Below, in pieces: positions 1 to 11,317 of a DNA stretch of 64,000 bases; the stretch's first letter is position 1, and each line of letters begins with the position of its first letter. The DNA comes from Arsenophonus sp046530735. GTDB lineage: Bacteria; Pseudomonadota; Gammaproteobacteria; Enterobacterales; Enterobacteriaceae. The stretch lies in assembly GCA_046530735.1 (NCBI GenBank), contig JBHEQV010000001.1, forward strand, positions 186,001-250,000, written 5' to 3'. Below the pieces are notes generated by a model. The model was given only the letters and a program-made list of their open reading frames with translations. It searched no databases and was not told the DNA's origin. The position numbers and the translations under genes were made by a program.

Positions 1-499
1 GATCAGTATGAAAAGAATAAGCATCTTTCATAAGAAATTCACGGGAGCGCATCGCACCAAAACGTGGTCTTATTTCATCACGAAATTTTGTTTGAATTTG
101 ATAAAGATTTAACGGCAGCTGCTTATAAGAACTCACTTCGTTACGAATAAGGTCGGTAATTACCTCTTCATGAGTAGGACCCAACACAAAAGATCGCTCT
201 CCGCGATCAACAAAACGAAGCAATTCTGGTCCATATTGCTTCCAACGCCCACTTTCTTGCCATAGATCTGCTGGCTGAACTATCGGCAGAGAAATCTCAA
301 TTACACCAGCTCGATTCATTTCTTCACGAATAATATTTTCAATTTTTCGTAGTACACGGACACCGGTTGGTAGCCAGTCATATACCCCTGAAGCAAGTTT
401 ACGAATCATACCTGCGCAAAGCATCAACTTATGACTAATAACCTCAGCATCAGCGGGAGTCTCTTTTAAAGTAAAGAGAAGATATTGTCTTGTACGCAT
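1..499 (-). CDS. proS: Prolyl-tRNA synthetase, N-terminal part (gene runs off the window)
   Basis: This is the first 166 codons of class II prolyl-tRNA synthetase, which charges tRNA-Pro with proline in the cytoplasm. The ATG at 497-499 opens MRTRQYLLFTLKETPADAEV, which matches the enterobacterial ProS start closely. Further in, LCAGMIRKLASGVYDWLPTG, the GPTHEEVITDLIRNE stretch and the motif 2 region KFRDEIRPRFGAMRSREFL are all intact. No stop or frameshift occurs in the visible part; the reading frame stays open to the window edge at AYSFHTD. The bacterial-type ProS has an editing domain further on that cannot be seen here. Upstream lie dead trmO and rcsF, the usual enterobacterial neighbours, so proS is the survivor of an old rcsF-trmO-proS cluster. 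Confidence 0.97.
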   Translation of the reverse strand, partial: MRTRQYLLFTLKETPADAEVISHKLMLCAGMIRKLASGVYDWLPTGVRVLRKIENIIREEMNRAGVIEISLPIVQPADLWQESGRWKQYGPELLRFVDRGERSFVLGPTHEEVITDLIRNEVSSYKQLPLNLYQIQTKFRDEIRPRFGAMRSREFLMKDAYSFHTD

Positions 500-639
500 T
501 ATTAACTTCCATCAACAATGATTACTTCCAGTTTAGTATTAACAAACCATAAAAATTATTCTCTATATTATCAGGATAAGATAATGTCTAAAGATATAAT
601 TTTAATTTATTAACGTATATAAAGCGAGAAAACGATAGT

Positions 640-1305
640 GATATTTACTGAAATTTCTCATTAAAGGTTAAAATCAAACAGATGGGTAGTAGATATTTTA
701 TTAGCAACGTTTTTATAAGTCTGGCGCAAGATTTTGCGCTAACACACTTGACAAATAAAGTGCTTAAACAAAGGATAGCGAATCTATTGCTCAATTACCT
801 GTTTTTGGCAGTAGCAGAAAAAATCACTTTCATATCATTAGTTTAGAGTAGTAGAGGTTAAGAAAAGCCAGCAACCGATTTCGATAAAAATTCATAAAAC
901 AACAGATAGGGTTTTATATCAATAACAGTCCTTCCATTGATTAAATTCATACTACCTAAAACCAAAGCTAATCCGTTATCATGAATAATTAAATTTTTCA
1001 GTTTAATTAATGATATACCTATTGGATTAATAGGTAATTGGGAACGAATGGCAAAACGTCTATTTTAGTTTTACCAGTTAAACAAGTGGGGGAAAAACCT
1101 TAGCAATAGGACAAAACCTTCTTGGAATGTTTGATAAAAAATGAAATAATCCAAATATAGCTAAATTATTCTAATCCGCGAACAACATCAGGATAATTAT
1201 AAGACTGAAATAAGCAAAAAATAATCCCTGTTAATTGTCAATTAATGCTGATTATCTCGAAATAGCAAATTTTTCTTTATATGGTAATTCTAGGTTATCT
1301 TAGAA
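640..1305 (-). pseudogene. trmO: Decayed trmO (tsaA/yaeB), tRNA m6t6A37 methyltransferase
   Basis: Reading the minus strand across several frames gives the TrmO order of segments: YKEKFAISR near 1265, a piece like VVRGLE near 1170, a segment equivalent to HLWILFVFHQTMEGG near 1120, then NPIGISLIKLKN near 1030 and GSMNLINGRTVIDIKPYL near 930, ending near FDFN around 680. Stops and frameshifts separate these pieces, so no protein can be made. In relatives TrmO methylates the t6A37 base of tRNA-Thr. The gene sits directly upstream of proS, as in E. coli. Its 5' end abuts the dead IS1595 element beginning near 1308. Exact ends are approximate. Confidence 0.85.
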
Positions 1306-1307
1306 AA

Positions 1308-2297
1308 AATTATTAGTAGAAATCTCTTAAACTGTAGAAGAATTTTTCTACAGAAGTTCCCATAAAAAAGTAAAATAATATACTGATCAAAGAAATTATT
1401 TCCTTCATTCTTTGCAATATAAAACTATAACTCATTAGTTATTTCAACGATAATCTGCAGATGAATCTCGATTCATGGATTGAATCAACTCATTCCACTT
1501 TATTCTACACCATATTATCATAATGAATATGGTTATATCCGCTAGAAACATTTATTAGAGTTATACAACAATATCGTTGCGAAATCCTCGATTGAGGAAA
1601 AACATGTAACAATCTTATTGCAAGGGATCTGTCTAAAGTATATCAGAAAGATAAATGGTTTAGTTATCTTCGATATATGTTGAATACCTTAACTTTATAA
1701 GAGTCAGAAAAAATAAAAAGACGTTAATTTTAAAACAACGTTTAGATAACGTTACTGTTTTCTTAGTTTCAACAGTAATAGTCAACTTAAATGCACTAAG
1801 TGCATTTTAAAATTGACAAAACATTTTTCCATAAATTCTTTAAATAGAAGCGTTATATCCCAGATAGGAAAGCTAAAAAATGCGAGAGAAGAAAGAAGTA
1901 AAAGAAAGAATAAATTTTGGTCTTTAATCGCTCGAAATTGACAGAGTTATGCGAGCAATTAGACTATTGAAGAGCTTAATACACGGTGTGTTAAATATTT
2001 CTTAAGCCGCGATCATCGATAAAAAGTTTATCTTTATTGTTTGGATGAAGTTAAATGGTACAAAATCTTTTCTAGCAAGCATGAAATTAGTCACCATCAC
2101 CTAATAAGTCTAGGTAATCAGAGAATTGTTAGTAATGAATTCCATATTTAAAATGTGAATAGTTATATTAGCTGATTAAAAGGATGGCTGAGTAGATTTC
2201 ATCATGTATGGTCGTTATTTTATTTACCGAATTACCTGTCTTGAGAAGATTGTTTAAACTCATAACAATTGAATATAGACCTAACTACAAATAACTC
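1308..2297 (+). mobile_element. Dead IS1595-family (ISXO2-like) element, copy 1
   Basis: The plus strand carries a broken ISXO2-like transposase. The clearest piece is the C-terminus near 2140-2260, where the frames read HIQNVNSY, LKGWLSRFHHVWSF and YLPNYLS, the typical end of IS1595-family DDE transposases. A degraded charged stretch equivalent to the KGRKRGGK segment lies near 1860-1910. The element begins with a GTTRTTAGTAGAAA-like end and closes with a CTACAAATAAC-like end, consistent with short inverted repeats. It matches copies at 8917-9793 (continuing 11200-11300), 35930-36902 and 52720-53165. It lies between dead trmO and dead rcsF. Confidence 0.8.
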
Positions 2298-2374
2298 TGC
2301 AAGAAAAACAATAACCTTTTCTCAACATAGTTTGATTCTATCACCTCTCAGTAACGTTTAACTTAAAATTATTT

Positions 2375-2628
2375 ATTAATAATATATTCAGCGCAGAATC
2401 TTCACAAATAACAGCTTTATAACAATATGAATATTTTAGAATGATGAATAAATACCATATTTAGCGCCGAGAAAAGAAGTCTTTTTAGTATATTTTATTA
2501 TTAGAATGCTCCTTATGCTTTCATCTTATCTCAATTAGATTGACATGAGAAATGCCGAAAATTAATATCCAGATCCTTAAATAGATTATCCAGTAACGTT
2601 TTCGTTTCTGTTTATTAAAAATTTTTAT
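2375..2628 (-). pseudogene. rcsF: Fragment of rcsF, outer-membrane stress-sensor lipoprotein
   Basis: Minus-strand frames give LFKDLDINF followed by SCQSN near 2540-2600 and CYKAVICEDSALNI near 2385-2430. These align with the C-terminal half of RcsF (PFRDLGEV, SCQASNQD, CYRQAVCIGSALNI), including conserved cysteines. Frameshifts lie between the pieces. The lipoprotein signal and linker are missing; the sequence meets a dead IS256 copy at 2631, which probably removed or separated the 5' half. RcsF normally senses envelope damage and activates the Rcs phosphorelay. The rcsF-trmO-proS order is that of E. coli, which supports the call despite the short match. Confidence 0.7.
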
Positions 2629-2630
2629 TA

Positions 2631-4037
2631 GAGTTATACTTATTTATGTGTATGAAGCTTAGGAGATGGTATGGTGTATTCTGTTGATTAATTTCATTAA
2701 TAATTTCAATAATATAGCTATTATATTTTATGAAAAGTCTACCTATATGCAATATACTAGGCTAGATATTACCTGTGATCCATTGCAAGGAATTTATCCG
2801 TAATTGGTGTGCCAAGCAGGTGATAGGAACATTGTTGAAGCAAGTTCTCGAAGCCATGCTCAGATAACTTGCTTAACGCCGTCTTGTCGACGAACAGGCA
2901 TATGGATACCATCCATAATGGTTATTTATTACCATAAAAAATCATATAAATTACTATTGGTGATATTAAGATTAAAATGACTAAGATCAGGAGATCGCAG
3001 CAACAATGAAATATGCTTCAAGAGCTTATTGCTAGAACTCTTATCTTTAAGCGTGCAAAAAGCGGCAAAGAGTTTCTAACCATGGCTATACCTGTGAGGT
3101 ATCTCTACCGGTGATTTCACTAAGCTCTGTGCGATTATCGGTGAGAAGTATATGATCTCTCTTCCATCACCCACATTAGCAGACTAAAATAGCAATGTCT
3201 TGAAGAACACAGGCAATGGCGGCTGCGTGATTAAGCGATATGCCTTACATTTTTTTCTGGGCCGATGATGGAATATGTCGTCCTGTCAGACAACCTGATT
3301 GCCTTTACATGATAGGTTTTTATTGACGAAACTTGCACATTGACATAAAGAGCTCGTTGCTGTCAAAATACTTATCAAGAGTTAGGAATAAATTTATCTG
3401 AACTTCTCAATGGATAGAGTGAGCTCTGAGTTTAACTGTATCTTCCAGGATTCCTATGAGAGACTGATTCTCTTAGTTTTAGATGCAATGACAAGATATT
3501 TCAGGACACACAGCACAAACTCTGTTAGGTATATAAAACAAACATCTCATGTACTGCCTTTACTCTCTAAAGGCATGTAATCAAAAGTTAAGGTGAGTTG
3601 CTGGAGCTCTAGATATCAGAGAGCTATGATCCCGACCATTAACCCCTGTATGTTTTATTGCAATGTTTTCAGTAAAGTATTCTAAAACGATTAAGAAACT
3701 TGAAAATAATCAAAAATAACAGTTAGCATTCTATGGTTTCCAGTTAGCACGTACTTGGTGTAATAAGAATGACTAATCCGATTAAATCGGGTTTTATGAT
3801 AGTGAATGAGACTATGAAGGCGATATGTAAAGAAGTGTGATTCAAAAAAACAACCCTTTTGTGGTATTTAAGCTACTTTTGTCTGCTTAGAGAAACCTGA
3901 AACCGGAAGCAAGGCATTTTACTTTCTGACCTTATGGTGGCAAACAAGGTCTAATTTAATGATGGAGAAGAAAATCACGAAGCCATTAGAATGGAACGTA
4001 GCCCCTAACAGTTATACACTAGGTTAAATAATAATTT
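2631..4037 (+). mobile_element. Dead IS256-family element, copy A
   Basis: This is a full-length but inactive member of the main repeat family here, about 1.4 kb. The left end resembles GAATTATGCTCATTTCTGGT and the right end, read inward, resembles GAGTTATTAGCAAATCTGGT. The transposase runs on the plus strand. In pieces it shows the IS256 (mutator-type) signatures: a segment equivalent to LPPYLKRAKSGEELLPWLY, then GISTGDF, RYVYFWADG, GDGALGFW and RTTNPIES, which carry the DDE residues in active relatives. Stops and indels occur every few dozen bases. I see no matching target duplication in the flanks, so its surroundings may be rearranged. Confidence 0.9.
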
Positions 4038-4199
4038 AGGTGATAAAATCAATAGTCGATTTTTTGTCAGTTTTTTATAAAATATTTTCTGTAATAAAAT
4101 TGTTTCAAAAACAATATCACAATGATAGCTAAGGAAAATATTATTTATCAGAATTGGTAGCAGTAGTATCCAGGCCTCTTAGGATACTAAGATCGACGA

Positions 4200-4890
4200 T
4201 AGTGCAATTAATAAAGTATAATAGTAGCATATACCAGTTTTAGGCATATTAGCCTCGGTATTTATCTTGTAAAAACAGATAAGATCCATCGAGTTGCGCA
4301 ATCTATACGCATACGAAAAGATAACATTGTTAAACTCAGTTTAACATTTGTGGAAGATATTTTATATCTACGTACAGGTTAACACCCAGGCTAGTGCATT
4401 TTAAATTCTTCATGCTTTAGCTTCCAAGCTTTCACCTTATTTCAGGCAAATTCCATACTTCTAATCTGCATAAATAGCGATCCAGTTCAATTCTAGATAG
4501 AACGAAGTTCAAGAACTCGCGTACGACTACCAGCAGATCATTAAGATAAGAAAACATTTTTTGCAAGAAAACAACTATAGCTTCCTGAGCGGGCAATAGT
4601 CTCGTCGGCAAAGCAATGGAGGAATATGGTTGCAATCATCAATATCATCTTATCTTTACCATTATCTTTAGCAAAGATAAGTTTAGAATACCATAATGTT
4701 TAGCTAAAATAGACATAGGCTTCTCTTCTATTTAAAGAGAAACTCTGATTTTATATGTTGTAGTTGTCTGACGATGTAGCCCCTCATTATCATGATATTT
4801 TATCATATATATGATTCAATATCCATTTTGCTATAAATAAAGCGGTGCGCGACAAGGATTTATATAATGATTTTGAACAAAACAGCTATG
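4200..4890 (-). mobile_element. Dead, partial IS481-family element, copy 1
   Basis: This stretch aligns with the N-terminal and middle part of the IS481-type element at 13895-14936. The shared blocks run from the HPGTxK-like opening near 4800 through pieces equivalent to LADLLAALYANL and TWIVIYAGLYKEF near 4470-4540, to the segment before the FTDNGKEFTDRLF motif. The C-terminal half of the transposase, which is seen in the other copy, is missing here. An open stretch at 4432-4635 is just one unbroken frame piece of the old transposase and should not be annotated as a gene. Boundaries are approximate. Confidence 0.7.
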
Positions 4891-5343
4891 ATTATAAAAA
4901 TTTCTAATCCATTTCCAATTCTTTTATTATTATTTAATAATTATTGTTATTGATCTATCAAAATAGATAATTAGATCATCAGTAAACTGATAATTCTCTT
5001 TGATTTCTGGTAAATACAAAAGTATTAATCAATCTTTCCATGATCAAATAATAGCTTTTATTGTTTCATGATGTTATGAAATTTAATAATTTTTTATTAG
5101 TATAATTTATGAAAAAATAGTAAAAATAGTGAAGTAAGGTTATGGATAGCAATTTTAATTATGGTTTATGTACTGTGATTGTTATTGTACGATTAATAAT
5201 CGTATTCTTTCTTTTATTTTCTGAGTATTATATTATCTTAATCGTCTCTTTTTTATTGCTATAACGATTTACTTAACCAAAATAATGAAAAGCAGGATTG
5301 GGAAAACCCCTCCTTCTACTGCAGCCTATATAATAAATAGGAA
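4891..5343. other. AT-rich stretch without recognisable gene
   Basis: This is about 450 bp between the dead IS481 piece and the stop of argS. It is strongly AT-rich, with short poly-A and poly-T runs. No frame on either strand gave me a family match. Given the neighbourhood it may be an over-decayed gene such as yecM, which lies next to argS in E. coli, but I could not align it. Confidence 0.5.
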
Positions 5344-7074
5344 TTACATTCTTTCTACCGTTTCAATCCCTAATGTGTCTAAACCAATTTTTAAGGTTTT
5401 TTGCGTCAATAATGCCAATTTTAATCGGCTTTCTTTTAAGTTGTTATTTTCTACATCTAAAACTGGACAATGTTCATAAAAACTAGAAAATAATCTAGCT
5501 AAATTATATAAATAAGCACACATAATATGTGGTAAACCTTCGCGAGCAACGATTAATATCGTCTCTTCAAATTGTAATAAACGTATCGCCAGGGCTTGTT
5601 CATACTTATTTGTTAAAATGATCGGATCGCCTAGTGCGCTTGGATCAATATTAGCCCGTTTAAAAATAGAAGTAACACGGGCATAGGCATATTGCATATA
5701 AGGCGCCGTATTGCCATTAAAAGATAACATATTGTTCCAGTCAAAAATATAATCAGTTGTACGATTTTTTGATAGATCAGCATATTTTACTGCACCAATA
5801 CCAACTATCTGACTAATAGATTGTAACTCCTTTTCTAGGATAGCTGGATTTTTTTTTCGAATAAGATCACTCGCCCGCTCAATTGCTTCATCAAGTAATT
5901 CGATAAGCCGAATCGTTCCGCCGGCTCGAGTTTTAAACGGTTTACCATCTTTACCTAGCATCATACCAGACATGTGGTGCTCTAATGACATTGTATCAGG
6001 AATATAGCCAGCTTTACGTACAATAGCCCATGCTTGCATGAGATGTTGATGTTGGCGTGAATCTATATAGTATAATACTCGGTCAGCATGTAACATTTCA
6101 TGACGATATTTTGCACAGGCAATATCTGTTGTCATATAAAGAAAGCCACCATCTTTTTTCTTGATGATAACCCCCATGGCATCACCATCTTTATTCTTAA
6201 ATTCATCTAAATAGACTACCATCGCACCATCATTTTCAACGGCTAAGCCTTTATCCGTTAAATCAGAAACAATATCAGGTAGCATATTATTATATAAACT
6301 TTCACCCATCACATCGTCTTCTGTCAAAGTAACATTCAAACGATGATAAATTTGTTGATTTTTTACCATGGTAATATCAATCAATTTGCGCCACATTTTA
6401 CGACAATATTCATCACCAGATTGTAGTTTAATTACATAATTACGCGCAATTTCAGCAAAGTTTTCATCTTCATCATAATGTTTTTTAGCTTCACGATAAA
6501 AAGTTTCTAGATCAGCTAAAGCCATATTGTTAGCATTTTCTTGTTGAATTTTTTCTAGATATGCAATCAGCATACCAAACTGGGTCCCCCAATCGCCTAT
6601 ATGATTAGCACGTATTACTTTATGACCTAAAAACTCTAATGTACGAGCAACAGCATCACCAATGATAGTGGAACGTAAATGACCAACATGCATCTGTTTT
6701 GCTACATTTGGAGCTGAATAATCAATAATTACGGTTTGTGGTTTAATAGTGCTAATTGCCAATTTTTCATGTTGCAAAGTAAGTTCAATTTGTTCAGCTA
6801 TCCATTGCTTATCAAGAAAAATATTAATAAAACCTGATTCTGCTATTTCAACTTTGCTGGCAATATTTTCCAGGTTTAGTAGTGGCAGAATTTTTTCAGC
6901 TAACTGACGTGGAGGAATGCCGATTTTTTTAGCTGCAGATATAACACCATTAGCTTGGTAATCACCAAATTTAGATTTTGTTGAAGGGCGGATATATGCC
7001 TCACTACCTTTAGGAGCCCCTACGGCGATTAATGCATTATTAATTTTTTTTGAAAGAATAGCCTGAATATTCAT
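5344..7074 (-). CDS. argS: Arginyl-tRNA synthetase
   Basis: This 576-residue class I synthetase attaches arginine to tRNA-Arg in the cytoplasm; the E. coli enzyme has 577 residues. The N-terminal additional domain (about 1-110) is followed by the catalytic signature with HVGH at residues 129-132 and RSTIIGDAVAR. The mid-protein GDWGTQFGMLIAYL and the late FKTRAGGTIRL region, which substitutes for a classical KMSKS motif in many ArgRS, are present. The C-terminal anticodon-binding domain ends FYEHCPVLD and VERM. The ATG at 7072-7074 gives the family start MNIQAIL. No inactivating change is visible. Dead IS elements lie on both sides, so it is probably transcribed alone. Confidence 0.98.
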   Translation of the reverse strand: MNIQAILSKKINNALIAVGAPKGSEAYIRPSTKSKFGDYQANGVISAAKKIGIPPRQLAEKILPLLNLENIASKVEIAESGFINIFLDKQWIAEQIELTLQHEKLAISTIKPQTVIIDYSAPNVAKQMHVGHLRSTIIGDAVARTLEFLGHKVIRANHIGDWGTQFGMLIAYLEKIQQENANNMALADLETFYREAKKHYDEDENFAEIARNYVIKLQSGDEYCRKMWRKLIDITMVKNQQIYHRLNVTLTEDDVMGESLYNNMLPDIVSDLTDKGLAVENDGAMVVYLDEFKNKDGDAMGVIIKKKDGGFLYMTTDIACAKYRHEMLHADRVLYYIDSRQHQHLMQAWAIVRKAGYIPDTMSLEHHMSGMMLGKDGKPFKTRAGGTIRLIELLDEAIERASDLIRKKNPAILEKELQSISQIVGIGAVKYADLSKNRTTDYIFDWNNMLSFNGNTAPYMQYAYARVTSIFKRANIDPSALGDPIILTNKYEQALAIRLLQFEETILIVAREGLPHIMCAYLYNLARLFSSFYEHCPVLDVENNNLKESRLKLALLTQKTLKIGLDTLGIETVERM

Positions 7075-7193
7075 CTAATTACCTTAATGATGAAATAGCG
7101 GTCGTGTTGAACTTAGTAAGATATATAGCTATAAGCATCATGATAAAATAGTTGACTTTATACTAAAATTAACTATTCGCTTGCTAGCATCAA

Positions 7194-8625
7194 GAGTTAT
7201 TAGCAAATCTAGTTTGTAGCGATAAGGCTACGTTCCACTTTGATGCTTAGTGAATTTGTTCTTCATCCTTAAAATTTGATATTGTTTAGCACTAGGATCA
7301 ATAAGGTTAACTCTCCTAAATCGTTACAGATTTTCTGAGCAGATGGAAGCAGATTTAATACCATTGAAAGGGTTGCTTTTTTCGAACTACAGTGCTTCTA
7401 ATATTAGCTTTATAGCTTCAAACTGTCACGCAAAAAAAAAGCTAATTCAATTAAATTTGTTGTTTTATTGACGACACAGTGCGCTGACTGGAAAACATAG
7501 AATACTCAACCATTCTTATCAATCTTTCACTAGATTCTTCATAGGTAGGATACGCTAAAAGCTTGACAACAAAATATCAAAAAACTTTATTAACGATATT
7601 GTGGCTTCCTGCTACCCAGGAAAGCCCTCCAATTAACCTTAACTTTTGGTTTCATGACTTTGAGAAATAAACCAGCATATTAGCTATTTTATACAACTAA
7701 TGGCGTTGGCGCTGTATATCCGAGAATATCTTTACTATTGCATTCTAAAAACTAATGACATCGAGGTGTGTGGGCTGGGCCGGTCCAACAGCAAGCCTGA
7801 AAATACAATTAAGTCAGATGTTCGAAAGCATTGAGAAGTTTCACCTAACTCGCTTCTGACTCTCAATAAGCATCTTTGAGCACAATGAACTCCTTACATC
7901 CATTCATAGCACCGCCAATAATGATCATCAGGAAAAAACGATCAGCCTATCCTGACAAAACGGCATATGCTTTTCGCCAAGAAAAAATGTTAGGCGTATC
8001 GCTTAAATAACGTAGATACAATTCTCTATGTTTTTCAAGGAATTGCTGTTTCAGTCTGCTGATAACACTTTTAGATAGAAACCATGTACTTTTCACTAAA
8101 GAACGCCAAAGAGAGCTTCATGAAAATCACCGCTGGATATCCGTATAACAGCCATACTAGCAATCATTCACTTCTTTTACACGCTTCAGATTAAAGAAGG
8201 GATAGAAATGAGCTATTGAAGTATATTCTGTTGTCGTTGCGATCCCCTCCATTAACCTTAGGCACTTTAATCTAAACATCACCAATATCAGTATGCATGG
8301 TTAGCTGTAGTAAATAATCGTTATGGACAACGACATGAAACCTGGTTGATAAAACGGCGTTGTGTGAAGCATGTTGTTGCAGATATGATGGCTTCGAGCT
8401 CAGGTTCAACAGCGGTGTACTATCAGTTTACTGTAACACCATTACGGATGAATTCATGGAATGAATAAGATAATATTTGGCTTTTCGGACATTTGTAGGG
8501 GTAAAACCCTTATTCATGATATATTATCTCTATATTATTAAAATCATCTATAAAATCAATTAAAAAGTGGGATTATGCCCCGCTGCCATTTCTAAAAGCT
8601 CATACATCAAAAATGAGTATAATTC
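7194..8625 (-). mobile_element. Dead IS256-family element, copy B
   Basis: This is a full-length reverse-oriented copy. It begins with GAGTTATTAGCAAATCTAGT, the right terminal repeat, and ends with AAAATGAGTATAATTC, the left terminal repeat reversed. In between, the minus strand carries the family transposase in broken frames, including the stretch equivalent to YDFPSAHW and RTTNPIES near 7450 and the KRYVYFWADG region near 7960. Many stops and indels are present. The flanks do not show a convincing 9-bp duplication. Confidence 0.9.
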
Positions 8626-8916
8626 ATCACTATCTTTTATTATTTTGTTAAATAACAATAGAATATTTTGATTTATCTAACTTTAAAAATTACACTTCTG
8701 TAAAATTGCAATTTTTATTAGAAATTTTAATTTTAAAATAAGCTATATTAAGTTTCTTTAGTTTCTATATAAAATTTATCTTTATAGGTAGAAAATTCAA
8801 AATATATTGAAATTTATTAGCAATAGTTAATACTTTTTAATAAAAATTATTATTTTCCATTAAAATTAATTAATTAATCGTCTCAATTAATCTTTGAAAA
8901 GACTATGTTTTAAAGG
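8626..8916. other. AT-rich spacer between two dead insertion sequences
   Basis: About 290 bp, dominated by A and T, with several AATTAATTAATT-like runs. I see no gene, hairpin terminator or repeat match in it. Confidence 0.5.
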
Positions 8917-9793
8917 TTGTTAGTAAAAATCTCTTATACTGTAAGAAAAATTTTCGCTATAGCGATTCCCATAAAAAACAAACAGTCATACAGATTAAAT
9001 AGATATTTTCTCACTCTCTCTGCCAACATAAAGTTATATTTAATTAGTTTAGGTCGGTGGATAATCCTATTAGGTTATCTAAATTCTCATTCATTAAAAA
9101 TTTATTTCACTTTAATCATGTTCATGTTATCACAGTGAACATGTTATCCGTTCTTACATTCATTAGTGTTACAGCGATATCATTTTAAAATTCGCGATTA
9201 TAGGAAAACATTTAATAATCTTACTTGAAGTTCTCTGGTAAAATTAATAACAAGGATAAATCGTTTAATTATTTGCGATGTATCTTGAATAGATTGACTT
9301 TACAGGAAGGAGTTCATCATAGCGAAACAAACAGATATTAATTTGAAATTAGCATTTAAATGGCAAAACTGCTTCCTTATTTCATCGGTAATACCCAACA
9401 AATCCCTAACTGGTGTTATTGAAGTCAAGAAAATATTTTCTCTGAATCCTTTAAATAGAAGCCTTATATTTCACATAGAAAAGTAGAGACACAAGAGAGG
9501 AGATAAAGAAAAGAAGGAATCGCGGTTTTAATAGAAAGAAATCAACAGGAGTTATTGTAATCGATGAGATCTTGAAAAGTTTAATTCAGAATGCATTATC
9601 CGTTTTATTGAGCTTATCATAAATAAAGAGTCCATTCTTTTACTCAGATAGTACGTAAATAGTACGAAAACTTTGATAGCTAATATGAAATTAATTACCA
9701 TCGCCTAATAACGTTGGTAACCAGATAGTTATTGGTAAAATGAATTCTACATTCAAACTATAAATAGTTACATCAGTAAACTAAAAGAATGGT
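8917..9793 (+). mobile_element. Dead IS1595-family element, copy 2, left part (split by IS256)
   Basis: The opening GGTTGTTAGTAAAAATCTCT and the following CTGTAAGAAAAATTTTCGCT match the starts of the other IS1595 copies near 1308 and 35930. Further on, the frames give GVIEVKKIFSLNPLN, which aligns with the VEVDETFFLESFKG block carrying the first catalytic Asp, here lost. The final bases before 9794 encode a piece equivalent to NSYISKLKEWLS, the transposase C-terminus, which is abruptly cut by IS256 copy C and resumes after 11199. The open stretch at 8917-9138 is only a surviving frame piece. Confidence 0.8.
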
Positions 9794-11199
9794 GAGTTAT
9801 GATAATTTTTGGTGTATGGAGTTTCAGAGATGATGACGTGTATCACACCTAATTAATTTCGTAGTTAATTTCAATAATATTCATATAATATCATATAAAG
9901 TTATCCTACAGATTCCACAAAACTAGATATTACCTATGATCCCTTGTATTAACTTATCTATATGCTAATACGATAGCTGTGATAGGCACTGTTGTTTAGA
10001 TGGAGCTCGAATCCATACTGTAACCAAGATGCTGAACACTAATTTTATCAACGGGCGTCACATGCCATCGTTTATAACAATTATTTGCTATAGCGTATTA
10101 TACAGATCGGCATTAGCAATATTAAGATTAAAGTACCTCTAAGGTCACAGGGATCACAACGGCAACGGAATATCCTTTAACAACTCGTTCCTACCGTTTT
10201 ATCTGAAATATATAAAAAGTAGTGAAGAGTTGCCACTATTACCTATATATGATGCGAGAGGCATATTCATCGATAATTTCGAACCTACTGAGGCGCTTCT
10301 CGGTGAGAAGTACATAATCATTCTCGTCAGTAACATCACAAGATTGAAATAGTAATAACTTAATATAGGTAATAAAAGTGTTCCACTATGTGATTTAAGC
10401 GATACGTGATACCTACTATCTTTATTTTTTGAGAGATGGCATATATACTAAGTCTATCAAACAAGATAGTGCCCATTTTTTTGCTACTGGTCATTATTAG
10501 CGACACTACATGGATGTAAGGAGATCATTGCAATCGAAGATGTTTATCGAGAATCAGCAGCGAACTTTAACATAACTTTTTAATGGCTGGTGAGCGCATT
10601 GCTTAAGCGTATTTTCAGAATTTTTACGGAAAACTCTACTCATTGGTTTAAAATGCAATGCAAAGATATTTCTGGACATCTAGGATCAATGCTATTGGAT
10701 ATCATAAACCAGCTAATGTGACGCCTTCATCCCTAAAGGAATCTAACCAAAAGTTAATAGTGAGCTGCAGTAGGTCTGACTAGCAGAGAAGTGCCGATGC
10801 TGTTAATAAAGCCTTTAATGTTTTCTTGGTAAAGTTTTTAGTGTACTTTGTAGCCATGAAGAAGCTGAATAAACAGCGGAAAGAATGGCTGACATTCTAC
10901 GGCTTCCTGTTAGCATACTGATGTCAGTAAAAAGGACAAATCCGATTGAATTGGGTTTTGTGACAGTAAAGGCCTATGAAGGCGATACGTGAAGAAGTGT
11001 GGTTAGAAGAAAACAATCCATTACGGTATTTAAGCTGTCCACCATCTGTTCAAAAACTAGAATCAGGTAAGGAAATTTTGATCTGTGACCATACTATTAA
11101 ACAACATCAAATCTAAAAGATGAACAATAGATTCACGAAGCTAGAGTGGAAGTATCCTGATCATCATATACCAGATTTCCTAATAACTCAAGGATAGCT
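9794..11199 (+). mobile_element. Dead IS256-family element, copy C, inserted in an IS1595 copy
   Basis: This is a full-length plus-strand copy. It starts GAGTTATGATAATTTTTGGT and ends ATTTCCTAATAACTC. It interrupts the IS1595 transposase between the codons for the LKGW and RFH blocks. The 9 bases before it (AAGAATGGT) and after it (AAGGATAGC) differ only by three transitions. Both resemble AAGGATGGC of the uninterrupted IS1595 copy 1 near 2180. That is a decayed 9-bp target duplication, in the 8-9 bp range typical of IS256. The transposase is broken throughout, with recognisable pieces such as LLGEKYIIILVS and RTNPIELGFV. Confidence 0.92.
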
Positions 11200-11300
11200 G
11201 AGTAACTTTCATTGTCTAGGGTCTTTTATTTATTGAATTCTCTGATCTAGAGAAGATTTTTTAAAACTAAAATAATTAAAAATAGAAATAACAATAATTA
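11200..11300 (+). mobile_element. Right end of IS1595-family copy 2, resuming after IS256
   Basis: The sequence after IS256 copy C continues the IS1595 transposase C-terminus: GGATAGCTGAGTAACTTTCA corresponds to the GWLSRFH block and TCTAGAGAAGATTTTTTAAA to the WRRLF-like end in the other copies. The element terminates near 11300, about 18 bp before the cutC start codon. It has therefore replaced whatever lay upstream of cutC. Confidence 0.8.
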
Positions 11301-11317
11301 ATTGAAGGTGTAGTATT

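Noticed and set aside
4432..4635. 67-residue open frame on the minus strand
   Set aside because: It is a surviving frame piece of the decayed IS481 transposase.
8917..9138. 73-residue open frame on the plus strand
   Set aside because: It lies wholly within the dead IS1595 copy 2 and matches the same region in the other copies.
9990..10040. tRNA-like string GCTCGAATCC
   Set aside because: It belongs to the IS256 left region shared by all copies, and no cloverleaf can be formed.
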